Positions 1 to 10,800 of a stretch of 52,922 nt of DNA are shown here, piece by piece; the first letter of the stretch is position 1; each line of letters starts with the position of its first letter. The notes beneath the pieces are model-generated. The model searched no databases, was not told where the DNA came from, and was given only the letters and a program-made list of their open reading frames with translations. The translations under genes and the position numbers were made by a program. Source of the stretch: Scenedesmus sp. ARA3 (lineage: Eukaryota; Chlorophyta; Chlorophyceae; Sphaeropleales; Scenedesmaceae); NCBI GenBank assembly GCA_004335835.1, contig RWJK01001188.1:1-52922 (forward strand), read 5' to 3'.

Positions 1-345
1 GGTGTGGCAATGGATGTGGAGGGTGGCAGACAGGGCACAGTGTTGGGTACTAGTAGCGACGTTATGGCTGTTGCGGGATGTACATGGGTGGGAGGTAAGG
101 CAGTGGCATGCGCATGGTGTGGAGCAGGCAAGGAACAGCAACATGACACAGCCCCGTCTCAAGCCAGACACCGATGCCGCAGCCAGGGGTGCCCATCGCT
201 GTGTTTGTGCAGGACCTCAAACAGCCAGCATGCAGCAGCGCGGCTTTGACAATGCGCGCTGCGCCACGCTGCAATCTCCGCGCGGGCTGCTACAGCCTGC
301 CCAACACCGGCCGCACATACATTTTGCCACGACATTTGCACTCAC
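1..345. other. Left edge, CTNNBL1 intron and possible unplaced exon
   Basis: This stretch should hold the intron after the exon ending at 346 and perhaps the start of the next CTNNBL1 exon on the minus strand. A minus-strand reading near 200-275 (IVKAALLHAGCL) vaguely resembles an ARM helix, but it lacks the expected residues on both sides and I do not call it. Confidence 0.4.
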
Positions 346-492
346 CTGAGTCAGTCAGCTCCTGCAGCAGGTCCATGACCTCCACCGCAATATCTGTGTT
401 GTCGTGGCTCAGCAGCCCAGCCAGCGTGGCCACAGCGGTGCTGTCGATCAGCAGCGGGTACAGCGCGTTGGGGTCGGCAGCAACCTGCAGCA

Positions 493-525
<33 letters not shown>

Positions 526-2539
526 AAAAATCGCCAGCCGCAGCACCAGTTGGTAAGGTGCTTCAGTTACATGCTGCGGCTTTCACCTATGTATTGCGCA
601 CGGCCCTTTCGTCATGTAGACAGCCCCAACGTCACTTGCTAAATGCTCAGATGGCGGCCTGAACACGCGCATGGCAGGAATCGGCGCAAGCCACTGCCCT
701 CTCTCCTCGCCTCGCTAATAGTCACACCGCCACTGCCACCTGACCCCCACCAGCCACTGCACCAGCACTGCTGCTGCCGCACTCTTTGCCAGCCATCTGG
801 GTCGCCCTTTGCCAACCCCATTGTTATAGCCGTCTGCTGCACTGCTGCAGTCCCCTGCGTTGACGCTGTGTGCCACACTGCTGTTACCTGCTGCCGCCCG
901 CTGCCAAGCCCGCTGCTGACCCCGCAGGCTGCTACCACCTGCTACACTGCCGCCGTCCGCCGCAGTGCTGCTAACCCCGCTGCACTGCTGCGCTGCGCCT
1001 GTTTTCAACCACACACCTGCGCCAGGCTGCATATGAGGCTCAAAAGGCTGCTTCACTGTTGCTGGCTGACACTGCCACACACATGCGCACCTGCGCCAGC
1101 CCCCGGATGAGGCTCATGAGGTCCACCTCGTTGTCGATGAAGCGCATGGGCTCATCAGCGTACTTCATGCGCAGCTCCAGGTTCTCCTTGGCCTGAGGGG
1201 GGCGGTGATGCGATGGGGTGGTGCCAGGGTTAAGATTGTTGGCATTGTGGTTTGTTGCAGGGCAGCGGGTGTAGTGCAGACATAAGACAGGGATGCAAGG
1301 GCATGAGCGGTCGGGTGCTAACCCTTGCGATGGCAGGCAAGCAGTCGCGGCAGGCGGCAGGCTGTACCACTGGGTGCCCTGCTGCAGGGCGCCGCAGCGG
1401 CTTATCAGCTGCTTGGCTGCCACCAGCAGCCTCACAACCTTGCCTGAAGCTCGCCAACTGCACAGATGCACAATGGCTGGCATCCCCCGCCTGTCCATGC
1501 ATTGCTGCAGCTGTGCAGGGCATGGCTGTGGCCCACTGTGCTGCTGCTGCTGCTGCTCACCCGCTTGTCGAGTGCGTTCAGCATCTTGCGGAGCGACTTT
1601 TCATCCAGCAGCTGCACCTGCAGCAGCAGAAGCAGCAAAACATAGATGCAATGCAGAAACATCAGCAGCTGGTGCAATCAACAGGCATGGCAAGACACGC
1701 AGCAGTTGCCGTGTTTCGCACGCTAGGCAGCTGGAGTGCTGGCTCACTGCCAGCAGCAGCTGCTGCATCAAACGCTATCCCCCATCAGCACACCTGCAAG
1801 CCGCGCTGCACGTCCTACAAAACATCATCGACTGCACGCCTGCTGCTGCTACTGCTGCTGCTGCATATGCTGCCAGGTCATCAAGCAGCACCTAGCGCAT
1901 GCGGTTAGCATGTATGATGTGTCAAAGCAGGTGGGGCCCAAAGCAGCTGCTGCACCAAATCCAGGCAGGGGCCCACCTCTGCTGCATCTGCCTGCTCCTC
2001 TGCCTGCCTCAGCAGCTCCTGAGGGTCCTGCCGCTGCCTGCCTGCTACTGCTGCTGCCTCAACCTCTAGCGGAGCATCACCATCACGGTAATACCTGCAA
2101 CCAGAGCCGCCCAGCACACAAGATAATGTCAACACAATGAAGATGAGTGGCTGAAGTATGTTGGCATGAAATTGCTGTCTGGCACAGCAGCAGCAGCAAC
2201 TGCTGAAGCTGGACGTTCCAGCTGCAGCTTCAGCAGCAGGCTGCGCTGATGATGGTGGTGCAGGGCATGCAGGGCCAAATGGCAGGACTGCGCAGCCGTG
2301 GCGAGGCTCCTGCAAGCCACGAGCAGTGCGCACCCGGTGCCCTCCTCTGCTGTGCCAAAGTAGTAGCCCTGCTTGGGCCCTAGGAAGCGAGGTGCTGGCA
2401 GGAACTGCGGAACTTCTACTGCTGCTGGCTGCTGCTGGTGCTGCTGTGCTGCTGGAGCCTTGGCCTGCTGCTGTCCCACGAGCTCCTGGATGGCAGCATT
2501 GAGCACTGCCACAGGCTCGTCTGCCAGTCTGTAGTCCAT
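346..2539 (-). CDS. CTNNBL1: Beta-catenin-like protein 1 (CTNNBL1), 5' part only
   Basis: Armadillo-like protein of the spliceosome-associated Prp19/CDC5L complex, acting in the nucleus. Five coding exons are visible: 2334-2539, 1977-2094, 1561-1617, 1091-1192 and 346-484; all join in phase with GT-AG introns. The start ATG is at 2539 (MDYRLADEP). The N-terminal family signature is present across the first splice (FLGPKQGYYF...GTGYYRDGD), followed by QLLDEKSLRKMLNALDKR, LELRMKYADEPMRFIDNE and the first ARM-like helices (YPLLIDSTAVATLAGLLSH, VMDLLQELTD). Most of the ARM array and the C-terminus lie beyond the left edge; I could not place the next exon in 1-345. The gene is divergent from the Rieske gene (427 bp between start codons). 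Identification rests on motif order recalled for the family; I am confident. Confidence 0.88.
502..525 (-). repeat. (CTG)8 sense-strand tract before a CTNNBL1 exon
   Basis: CAG on the plus strand, hence CTG in the minus-strand transcript, lying about 17 bases before the acceptor of exon 346-484. Confidence 0.9.
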
Positions 2540-2966
2540 ATTGGCTGCTGTCTGCTCGGCTGAGCAAGCAGTCCAGAGCAAGTGTATTGCTGTGCAGACA
2601 GAGTGGCCTTCACAGTGGCAGCATGCTGAGGCCTGTTATGTTCAGCTTATGATGATTTACAAACAAGATCAGCTGATCAGAAGTGCGTGCACTCCTGCAG
2701 AAGCACAAGCCGATTGTTTTGAATCCTTCAAAGAGCAGGTCGTCCCGCAGCAGCGTGTCCACATTCAAAGCGACAACATACGCACGGGATCTACCGGTAA
2801 GAGCGTGCTTTACGCTGTAAGGCTGTTTGTCACTCGAGTTTTTGCTGCACTGGACAGTCTCCTTTCGGTCGCAGGCACGTCTGTTGACGCATTGCTGCCA
2901 GCGTTTGTAGACGTAACAACACGTACAACTTGTGATCACGTTTTACCCACGACCCTTCACAGCACC
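2540..2966. promoter_or_regulatory. Divergent promoter, CTNNBL1 / Rieske
   Basis: A 427 bp interval separates the two start codons and must contain both 5' leaders and promoters. I see no convincing TATA box or other named element; it is less repeat-rich than the flanking introns. A shared bidirectional promoter is an inference from spacing. Confidence 0.5.
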
Positions 2967-4526
2967 ATGGCAGCAGCACTCTCCAGGCGCCAAGCCTTCT
3001 GTGCAGGCCGCGTATCCCGCAGCCAGACCGTGGTCGTGAGGGCTGCTACATGGCAGAAGGCCACAAGCAAGTCGGCTCTGTCCGCTGCCGGTGGCAAGCA
3101 GGTGAGACAGAATGGGTTGGTGGAAAGCAGCAGGCCACTGACTTGCTTGCAGCCCTCAGGAAGCCTCTGCAAGCACATTGGTGCGGAGATTGTGGCCAAT
3201 ACAGCACCAGTGGGTTTATACAGCTATGCCGTAGCTGGATGCGGTGGCGCTGCTGCCTTCCACAACACAGAGCAGTTGACAGCAATACTAGCAGTTGGTG
3301 ACACCTGTGTCGTCAGGCATACCTGTCAACAGTACGCACAAGAAGCAGCACGTCCAGGCAGGGACTACCCTGGTTCCTCCACTGCAGCAGTAGTTGGTCA
3401 ACATGGCATCACACCGCTATGGCGCTTCTGAAGTATGCTGTGCTTGTTCCTGCAGGTGGTTGAGCTGGGTGGAGCCAAGGTGCTGGTGGTGGAGACTGAC
3501 GGCGAGGTGTACGCGGTCAGCAACAAGTGCTCCCACCTGGGCCTCCCCCTGGTTGGTGCGTGACACAGCTGCAGCTGCTCTTTTCTCATTGTTGCTGTAG
3601 ACATTTGAGCTGCTTGCAGCTTCGTGTATCACCATGTCTCTATTTATATCTAATCTGTTGTGACGTATCCTCTTGAAAACACTGATGGAAACCTCCTGCA
3701 GCTGAGTAAGGTCCACACCACCCAGAGCAGCAAACGTCAGCATGTTTGCAGCATGTACCACAGCAGTAGCAGCATCCTGACCAGCCATCTGGAGCGAGTG
3801 TTTGGCACAATTTAGCTGCGTGTGTCGCGCAGCCTGCAGCACTGGTTGGATGCCGAACGCACTGCTGCCGCTCAGCTGGGCCAAAATGGACATACTACAG
3901 CACCTTGTGCAGCACCTGAACGCTTCCGCTCTGCTGTATGTCGTGCTGTCATGCAGGCAAGACTGCTATGTTCCAGGTAGGAGCTGCTTGATGTTGATGC
4001 CTGTACACCAGCCATCAGCAGCTGCTGCAACAGGCGGGGCCAAACATCACCATCAGCAGCAGCTGCCTTGGCGAGTGCATTGGTGCAGCCTTCAAGCACA
4101 GCTGCGGCCCAGGCCAGGTGCTCTCTGCCTGGGACTGGAAGGCAGTTGTGCTGTACTACTGGGCCGGTAGTCCCACTTACACTGCTGCCGCTGTCACCCT
4201 GCAGGGCCAGGTGTCCAACAAGTGCATCGTGTGCCCTGCGCACAACACCGCCTTTGACCTGGCCACCGGTAAGCCAGCCTGCTGTACGGCCATGCTGCAC
4301 GCCCTTCACATTTCTGCACGCACATCTGCTGTTGCACCTGCCATGCATCTTCTGCATGCTGGGTGGCTCTGACACGTTGACACGCATGGCATTGCCAACT
4401 CGCTTCGCATGCTCTTTTCGCTGCGATCAGCTGTGCATGATTGCAGCACTGTCTTCACTGGCTCGCTGAGCCCAGCAAGCATCACTTGCCAGCGGGTGGC
4501 TTAACCCATGTCCTGCGCTGTGCTTC

Positions 4527-4568
<42 letters not shown>

Positions 4569-4704
4569 GCCAGGCGAGGTCAAGGGCGAGTGGTGCCCCA
4601 AGTTCCCCACGCTGCCGCTGGTGGGCAAGATCGGCGACAAGAAGCCGCTGCCCACCTACCAGTCCCGCGTGGACGAGGCCGGCAACATCGAGGTGTACGT
4701 GTAG
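2967..4704 (+). CDS. Rieske [2Fe-2S] domain protein, plastid-targeted
   Basis: Small Rieske ferredoxin-like protein of 149 aa. Exons: 2967-3101, 3456-3555, 3957-3976 (a 20 nt microexon), 4205-4268 and 4574-4704. Residues 1-45 form an Ala/Ser/Arg-rich, acid-poor leader (MAAALSRRQAFCAGRVSRSQ) typical of a chloroplast transit peptide. The Rieske fold follows: box 1 C70-S-H72 in KCSHLGLPLVG, box 2 C95-P-A-H98 in CIVCPAHNTAFDLATGE, then EVKGEWCPKFPTLPLVGK. All four cluster ligands are present, so it should bind 2Fe-2S and act in plastid electron transfer or redox chemistry; the partner is unknown. The microexon supplies GKTAMFQ between the ligand boxes, and without it the frame breaks. It resembles small plastid Rieske proteins of algae and plants rather than the larger cytochrome b6f subunit PetC, which has an extra transmembrane anchor. 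Confidence 0.88.
4528..4566 (+). repeat. (CTG)13 tract at a 3' splice site
   Basis: Thirteen uninterrupted CTG units end a few bases before the acceptor AG at 4572-4573 of the last Rieske intron. It sits where a polypyrimidine tract would be expected. Confidence 0.95.
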
Positions 4705-6036
4705 AGGGTTTGAGGAACCTCTGACAGACCATTGAAGAACGTTTGAAGGAGAGCAGCACTGCCAGGCTATGCGTATTGTCAGGCTTGATGGCCAGCTGGC
4801 AGCCAGCTGCAGTCAGCTGGCAGAGGTGCAGTCGCCATGATGGGAGTTGCTGCAGCCTGAGAGAGCTGCATGGCGCAAGCGATGTTTGAAGCAATTTTGT
4901 GACTTGTTTTGGTGCAGTGATCTGTCGGTCACCACATCTTTCGGCGGGAGAAGCACACAACTGCCTGGTGAGAGATTGCGGCACTGGGATGAGAGACCGT
5001 TGTGAGAGGCGTGTGAAATGTTGATGTGCAGGAGAACCCTTTTGATGTTGCATGCCCTGCATAAATTGGGCTGATGTTGCCAGACATATTGCTGCTTGGT
5101 GGCGTGTAAGAAGTCTGAAGATGGAGATGGCGGTGTTATGCTGTGGGTGGCCAAGTGGGCCAGGCAGTCTGGGAACAAACTTGCAGGACCAGCAGCTGCG
5201 GGTCGTCTGTATTGTAGCAGTGCTGACGGTGGCTTCATCACAAGGGCATGAGACAATCAAAGCTGCTCTACACGTGCCATGGTGGACAACCATGCCATCC
5301 CACCAGTGGCCTTTCACGGGCCGCCATAATGGTGGCACCATTGGTGGGGGATGGCACGTTGCGGGTGACCTGCTGCCCCCTGAGCCCTAGTAAAGTCGGT
5401 TGTCGCTTACCACATTCAGCTCTTTCCGCTAGACGAATGCACGATCGCGACCATGGTTTGAAGATACTAAACTGACGCAAACGCACGGATCGGGGACGCA
5501 CAGCTTTGGTAGCCACGAGGGACTGCAGCTGTGCACAGACCTGTCCTGAGGGTGAGGTTACCTAGCTTTAACAATAAAATTGATTGATATTTGGATGTCT
5601 TGGGCTGTTTCTAGGCAGCCATCGTGAATACCAATACAGTTGCAGCAGGTGATGCTGCTGCAGCAGCGCAGCAGCAGCAGCTGTACACAGCACTAATGAA
5701 GCATAGACAAGCCCAAACAGCAGGTTCACTGCTTGCTTATGTCGCTGTTCTGCTTTTTTTGCGGGGTTTCAGCTGCAGTGACTGACAGCAGCAGCCGCAG
5801 CTTGGCGAGCCTAACCACCAGCAACTGTTCCGTACTGCTGAGCAGTGCAGCCCAACTGCTTTCACCGCTGTGACATTTTTTAACTGCTTTTGTAAATGGC
5901 AACCTTCATCCAATATGCGCTTTATTGGCTATTTTTGCAGGACGGCAATTGCTTATAGACAGCCGCAAGCACGTCGTTGGTGGCAGCAGCAGCCCTAGCG
6001 TAGCAGCACAGCCAGACAGCAGCAGCAGCAGCAGCA
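4705..6036. other. Intergenic, Rieske 3' region and SND2 5' region
   Basis: No coding exon is recognisable here. A TGTAA motif at 5105-5109 is a plausible algal poly(A) signal for the Rieske transcript, and a second occurs near 5893. The segment just before 6037 contains CAG runs (around 5650-5680 and 6016-6035) that lie in the presumed 5' leader of the SND2 gene. Confidence 0.5.
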
Positions 6037-6549
6037 ATGGCAGGCGCTGGCGCCAAGAAGCGCTCCGAGGAGAATGAGCGCACAGTGCGCAACATAGGCA
6101 TCTACATCCTCGTCTGCGCAGCTGTCTTTGCTGCTGTGCGCCTTTGCCTCAGGCGCTCCAGCGCTGACTGGACCACCTGGGCAGCTTTTGCAGGAACCAT
6201 GCTGGTGCAAGGCATCTGCTACATCAGCATTGTGGCGGTAGCAAAGCCCGTTTATGACAATGGCGTGCTGCTTGACGGCGGCGCTGATCTAGCAAAGGGT
6301 AGTATCAGCTATTACTTTGACCTGCTGTATGTCACGGGCTTTGTGCAGATCCTGGCCAGCTTCACTGTGTATGGCTGGTACTTGTACGCTGTAGTGCCAG
6401 CGTACGCAGGGTTCAAGCTGTTCCAGTTTGCTAAGCCGCTGCTGTGGGACAAGGCCAGCGGCGCTGAGGTGGAGGTGGATGAGGCCACGCGCAAGAAGCT
6501 GGAGCGCACGCAGCAGCGCGCAGAGCGGCGCAGAGTGAAGCGCTTCTAA
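6037..6549 (+). CDS. TMEM208: SND2 / TMEM208 family ER membrane protein
   Basis: Intronless gene for a 170 aa membrane protein of the SRP-independent (SND) targeting route, in which SND2/TMEM208 helps insert tail-anchored and other membrane proteins into the ER. What is seen: a short basic N-terminus (MAGAGAKKRSEENERT), hydrophobic segments at about residues 20-42, 50-72 and 95-130, the family-like turn YDNGVLLDGGADLAKG between them, and a basic C-terminus (KKLERTQQRAERRRVKRF) matching the Arg/Lys-rich tail of TMEM208. Length is close to the animal protein (about 170 aa). The ATG is the first in-frame start after a leader rich in CAG. It is one of very few intronless genes here. A TGTAA motif at about 6719-6723 may end the transcript. 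Confidence 0.85.
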   Translation: MAGAGAKKRSEENERTVRNIGIYILVCAAVFAAVRLCLRRSSADWTTWAAFAGTMLVQGICYISIVAVAKPVYDNGVLLDGGADLAKGSISYYFDLLYVTGFVQILASFTVYGWYLYAVVPAYAGFKLFQFAKPLLWDKASGAEVEVDEATRKKLERTQQRAERRRVKRF

Positions 6550-7834
6550 GCGCTACCGCGCGAGGTAGCTAGTCGGGGCTGTGGCCTGTAGGCTGGCTGT
6601 ACAGCACTTTGTGAGCTCCTTGGCAGCAGGCGAGCAGGGTCTGAGCATGGTTAATGTGGGGTGGTTAACCTAATTGCTCAACAGCAATTTGGTATTGAAT
6701 ATTTTGCCGGGAATGTTGCTGTAAGCAAGTTGGCAAGTCTTTGCATGGTAGGCTGTGCTGTGCTTATTGCAGCTGTTGGCAAGGCTGGTCTAGACTGTGT
6801 GGCTCCACGCTATCAATTGATTTGACGGCGCCATCGCTGTGGCTTGACTGGTAACAACATGATGATGAACAAACGGTGTGCTCCTGGCATATGCTGCCGG
6901 ACGGCACTGTGCAGTGCCATGCGCGCAGTACTGGGCTCAACACACCTCTCTACAAACTCCATGTTACCATGTTAACAGCAAGCGCCACAACTTGTCAGGC
7001 TGAAGCATCAACCCTGCATACGTCTTGTGCTTTTGCCATATGCATGTGTACACCGTCAACGGCGGTGTTCAAGCCACAACATCATCATGATGCATGATGC
7101 CTGCTCAGGATCATTGACGAGCAACCCAGCCTACAAAGCCCATGCACACAAACCATCTGCTGCCAGCTGACAGTGAAGTGTACATGTCACTTAGACGGTC
7201 TACGGCATGCCTTGATTTGTTCAATTAACTGGACAGCCTTGCAGCAGATTATGCCAGCATTGAACAAACACGCACCGTGCTGTGACAGCATGTACATCCC
7301 ATCAACAGCATCATCATGGATGCCCAGCTTACACAGGAAGCAGCTGCTGCTGCGAGCAACAGCGTCCAAGCCTTTTGCCATCACAAGCCACCACAAGCCG
7401 GACAAGAGCTGCCAGCCAGTGGCCGCTCACACATGCTGATGCTTTCTATAATAGTGAACACACGGCAGCAAGTCAAACCCAAACATGCGCCCAAGCACAC
7501 AGGCGTGTTAAACCAGAGTTCAATGAAATCCCTGCAGTTGCTGAAGTCAAGTTCAACCTGCAGTTGCTGCAGCAGCAGTAGCAGTGCTGCACGCACCCAG
7601 GCCATGCAAAAACGCAGCACCATCGCTGTCATGATGGAACAGCAGTGCAGCTTCCAGCCACTGCCTAGCCATTAAGCTGCAACATGCCATGCAGCGCAGG
7701 CAGCACGGAACTGAAGGCGCTGCTTAGCTAACACGTTGCTGCTGCACTGTCAGCAGCAGGAGCCTGCAGTGACGGCAGAGCTATGCACGCTCTCAGCCGC
7801 ATGGATAGCAGGCGTGTAGGGCCAGTGCCGCTGC
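6550..7834. other. Convergent 3' regions of SND2 and TMEM135-like genes
   Basis: About 1.3 kb with no exon I can support. Several open readings exist but show neither conserved motifs nor splice logic. TGTAA occurs on the plus strand near 6719, and its complement TTACA at 7329-7333 could serve the minus-strand TMEM135-like transcript. CTG/CAG-rich patches continue throughout. Confidence 0.5.
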
Positions 7835-10800
7835 TTAGCTGCCAGCTGCTAGCCCTGCAGCGGCTGCTGCCTCTAGCCGCACCTCTTCAGAAGCTGCCTC
7901 AACAGCTGCAACCTCTACTGCTTCCACCACCACAGCCGACTCGCTGCTGCTGCGTGCCGACTCGTCAGACAAAAGTGCATTGAAGGTCACAACAGCTGTA
8001 TCTGCTGCTTCACCAGCGGCGGTGCCGATGCTGCTGCTGCTGCCTGCGCCCGCCGCCCTTGCAGCTGCAGCTGCTGCCATGCCAGCAACCGCTGAGATTG
8101 TGCGCCGCGCACCGCTTCCACTGGCGCCATCACCAGCTATGCTCGGCGCTGACACGCAGCGCTTTGGATTGCTGACTAACGTGCTGCTGCCACCCGCACC
8201 TGCTGCTGCTGCAGCTGCATCAGCTGCACCTGCCAAGCTGCTGCCTGCACCACCTGCTGCTGCTGCCGCCGCTGCCAGCTTGAACGCTCCGGCTGCTGCT
8301 ACTGCTGCTGCAGGCGATATGGGCGGGCTCAAGCTGGCGCTGCGCTCCACAACAGTCTCTAGGCTGACCAAATTGGCACATGACATGGCCTTCCTGCCTG
8401 GCAGCGCAGCTGTGTGCAGGCTGCTGTACGAGAGGGAGCGAACAACACGCACGCCTACACTCTTCAGCAGGTCCTGGTTGCTGGGCAGGTGCTTGATCTT
8501 GCCCTCAGTGATGCCTGCAAGGGAAGAGCATGTATGCGCTGAGTCAGCAAGCGCATTGGCCATATCCACAGAGGCAGTCAGCATAGGACTGAAGAAAGCA
8601 AATGATTCCAGCTGATGAGGTGCAGCTGAGCAGCCCATACTGCTGCAACAGCTGCAGCGCTGTCTATGTCTGGCATAGACAAAGGACTTGGGGCAGCACT
8701 GCAGCCAATGGCAGTGAACTGCTGCAGCTGCAGCTTACCTGTGTTGCCGAAGACAAAGTCCAGCACGTTGAGGTACTTGCTCTTGAACACATCCCTGCAA
8801 CGCACAGTGCAGCAAAGGGAACACACATCATGTCAGTTGAGGCAGCAACAACAGCAGCACTGAATACATGGCAAAATCGACAGGACACGCATGCCAAAAA
8901 GCAGGCGCAGCAATGCACTCAACATACACTGCGCCTCTCTCACTCTGAAGAACAAGCAACCTTGCTCAATGGAACCAGAGGCTGCCTGGAGCCCTAAAGC
9001 TCACAAACAACCGCTCATGCAACACTGCACATCATTGCCAGCCCACAAGCGCCCGCACCTGTCCCTGCCATTGTTGCCGCTGTAGCAGTGCGTGATGGCG
9101 CCCACGCCCGCAGCAAACAGCAGGATGTCCAGCCGTGGCGGCACGGAGCGCGGCGACAGCCAGCCCCAGTCGATGCAGCACCTGCTGAAGGACTCCAGCG
9201 ACCTGGCAGCCGCATTAAAAGAGGCAATGGAGACAACACAGAGGAGGAAAGATGGTTACTGATTGGTGTCGGGCAGCAATGCGGACACTGGGCACGAATG
9301 ATGGCAACGACCAGCAACGATCATTGACGGGCAGACACACTCCACCCTGCGCCAGGCAGTGCAGGGAAAGGCACCAAGACACCGCCCCACCACACCCCAC
9401 CACTGTAACCCGACCACCCCCGCTGCTCATAGCCGCACACCCCGTGCCAGCAAGTACCCCACACCCGCCATGCGCCATGACAGCACCTGCACCGCACCCG
9501 CCACGCACCGTGACAGCACGTACAGCGCCAGCTCCATGCGCCTACAATACACAATGAGCAGCAGCCAGTGCAGGAATATGCACCGTGACGCCGCCCCACC
9601 ACGCCCCATCAACCCTGCTGCTCAGCACCGCGCGCACCGTGACAGCACGTACAGCGCCAGCTCCATGCGCCTACTCTTCTTCTCCAGCAGCGTGGCCAGC
9701 CCGCCCAGCCACACGCTGCCCGCGATGATGGCCCCGGTGCTGCGGCCCAGCAGCCGGTGGCCCGCGCAGGCGCCGCCAAAGGCCAGGCAGATGTAGGAGG
9801 ACAGGAACAGGCTGGACCTGGACAGGACAGCCGCACATGCAGCGTTGCATGAGCAGAGGGCACATCAGCACGAGAAGAGCAACAAGGGAAGATCTGCTGG
9901 GTGGTAAGCGGGTGGGCGGTTGTAAAACCAACCCCACCTTCTCAACAGCACAAAGCAGGTTGTGCCTGCATGACACTCATTGCATGCACTTATTACTCCA
10001 GTGCCGGCATGCAATTCTCCAGTAGCGGCATGAATTCTGTGTGTAAACAGCACAAGCAGTGGCAACAAGCTGCCAAGTAATGCAGCGCAACACACAACAA
10101 CAGCAGCACAAGCAGCGTCCCCTACCTGCTGATGCCCAGCAGCACCTTGTGCAGGATGGGCAGCGGCGCCTTCAGCAGCTGCTGCCGGTGCACCAGCAGC
10201 GCAGGCAGCACGTACACCGGCAGGTACACAGACAGCGCACGCGAGTAGGCTGGACCCAGCAAGCTTAGCACATGCCCGCCGCAGGACTGGCCCGGGTGGA
10301 AGAAGCCGCAGGGGGTGGCAGCGCAGCTGGCAGCATGGGGAGACGCTGCCAGGCTGCTAAGGGGCCCTGTGGGGCGCCCTGCTGCTGTGCGCTCCGCGAG
10401 CTCCTGCAGGGTGGCAGGTTGGAGGTAACAAGAAGTGACGGGAGTGCAGGACAGGGGGTGGAGCACGACAGGGGGGGCAGTGAGAACGAACAAAAGCTAG
10501 CAAACCTGGCTTGCATATCAAACACGTCTTGCAGGCACTTGTGACATCACAGCAGCTGGTTGCAGGCCCCAGGGCATCCTGCCACTCCTCCCGCCGGAAG
10601 TAAACTCAAACAGCACTCCCAGTGACAAACTCCTGCAGTCAACTGCGCACCCGTATGCCGCGCCACACGTACAGCTCCTTGGCGCCCTGCTTGCGTATGA
10701 AGCGCACGTAGCTGGGCGGCAGCGTCTGCGGCATCGTGATGAAGGCGTACACAATCTGGCTGGCTGCGCAACACATCAGCAGCGTATCGCCGTGTGCCAG

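Noticed and set aside
174..240. Plus-strand reading PIAVFVQDLKQ that resembles a CTNNBL1 ARM segment
   Set aside because: CTNNBL1 runs on the minus strand with five phase-consistent exons; a lone plus-strand match of about ten residues is best explained by chance.
8602..8997. Plus-strand readings through 7980-9000
   Set aside because: They are shadows of the Ala-coding minus-strand TMEM135 tail and its introns; no splice logic or motif on the plus strand.
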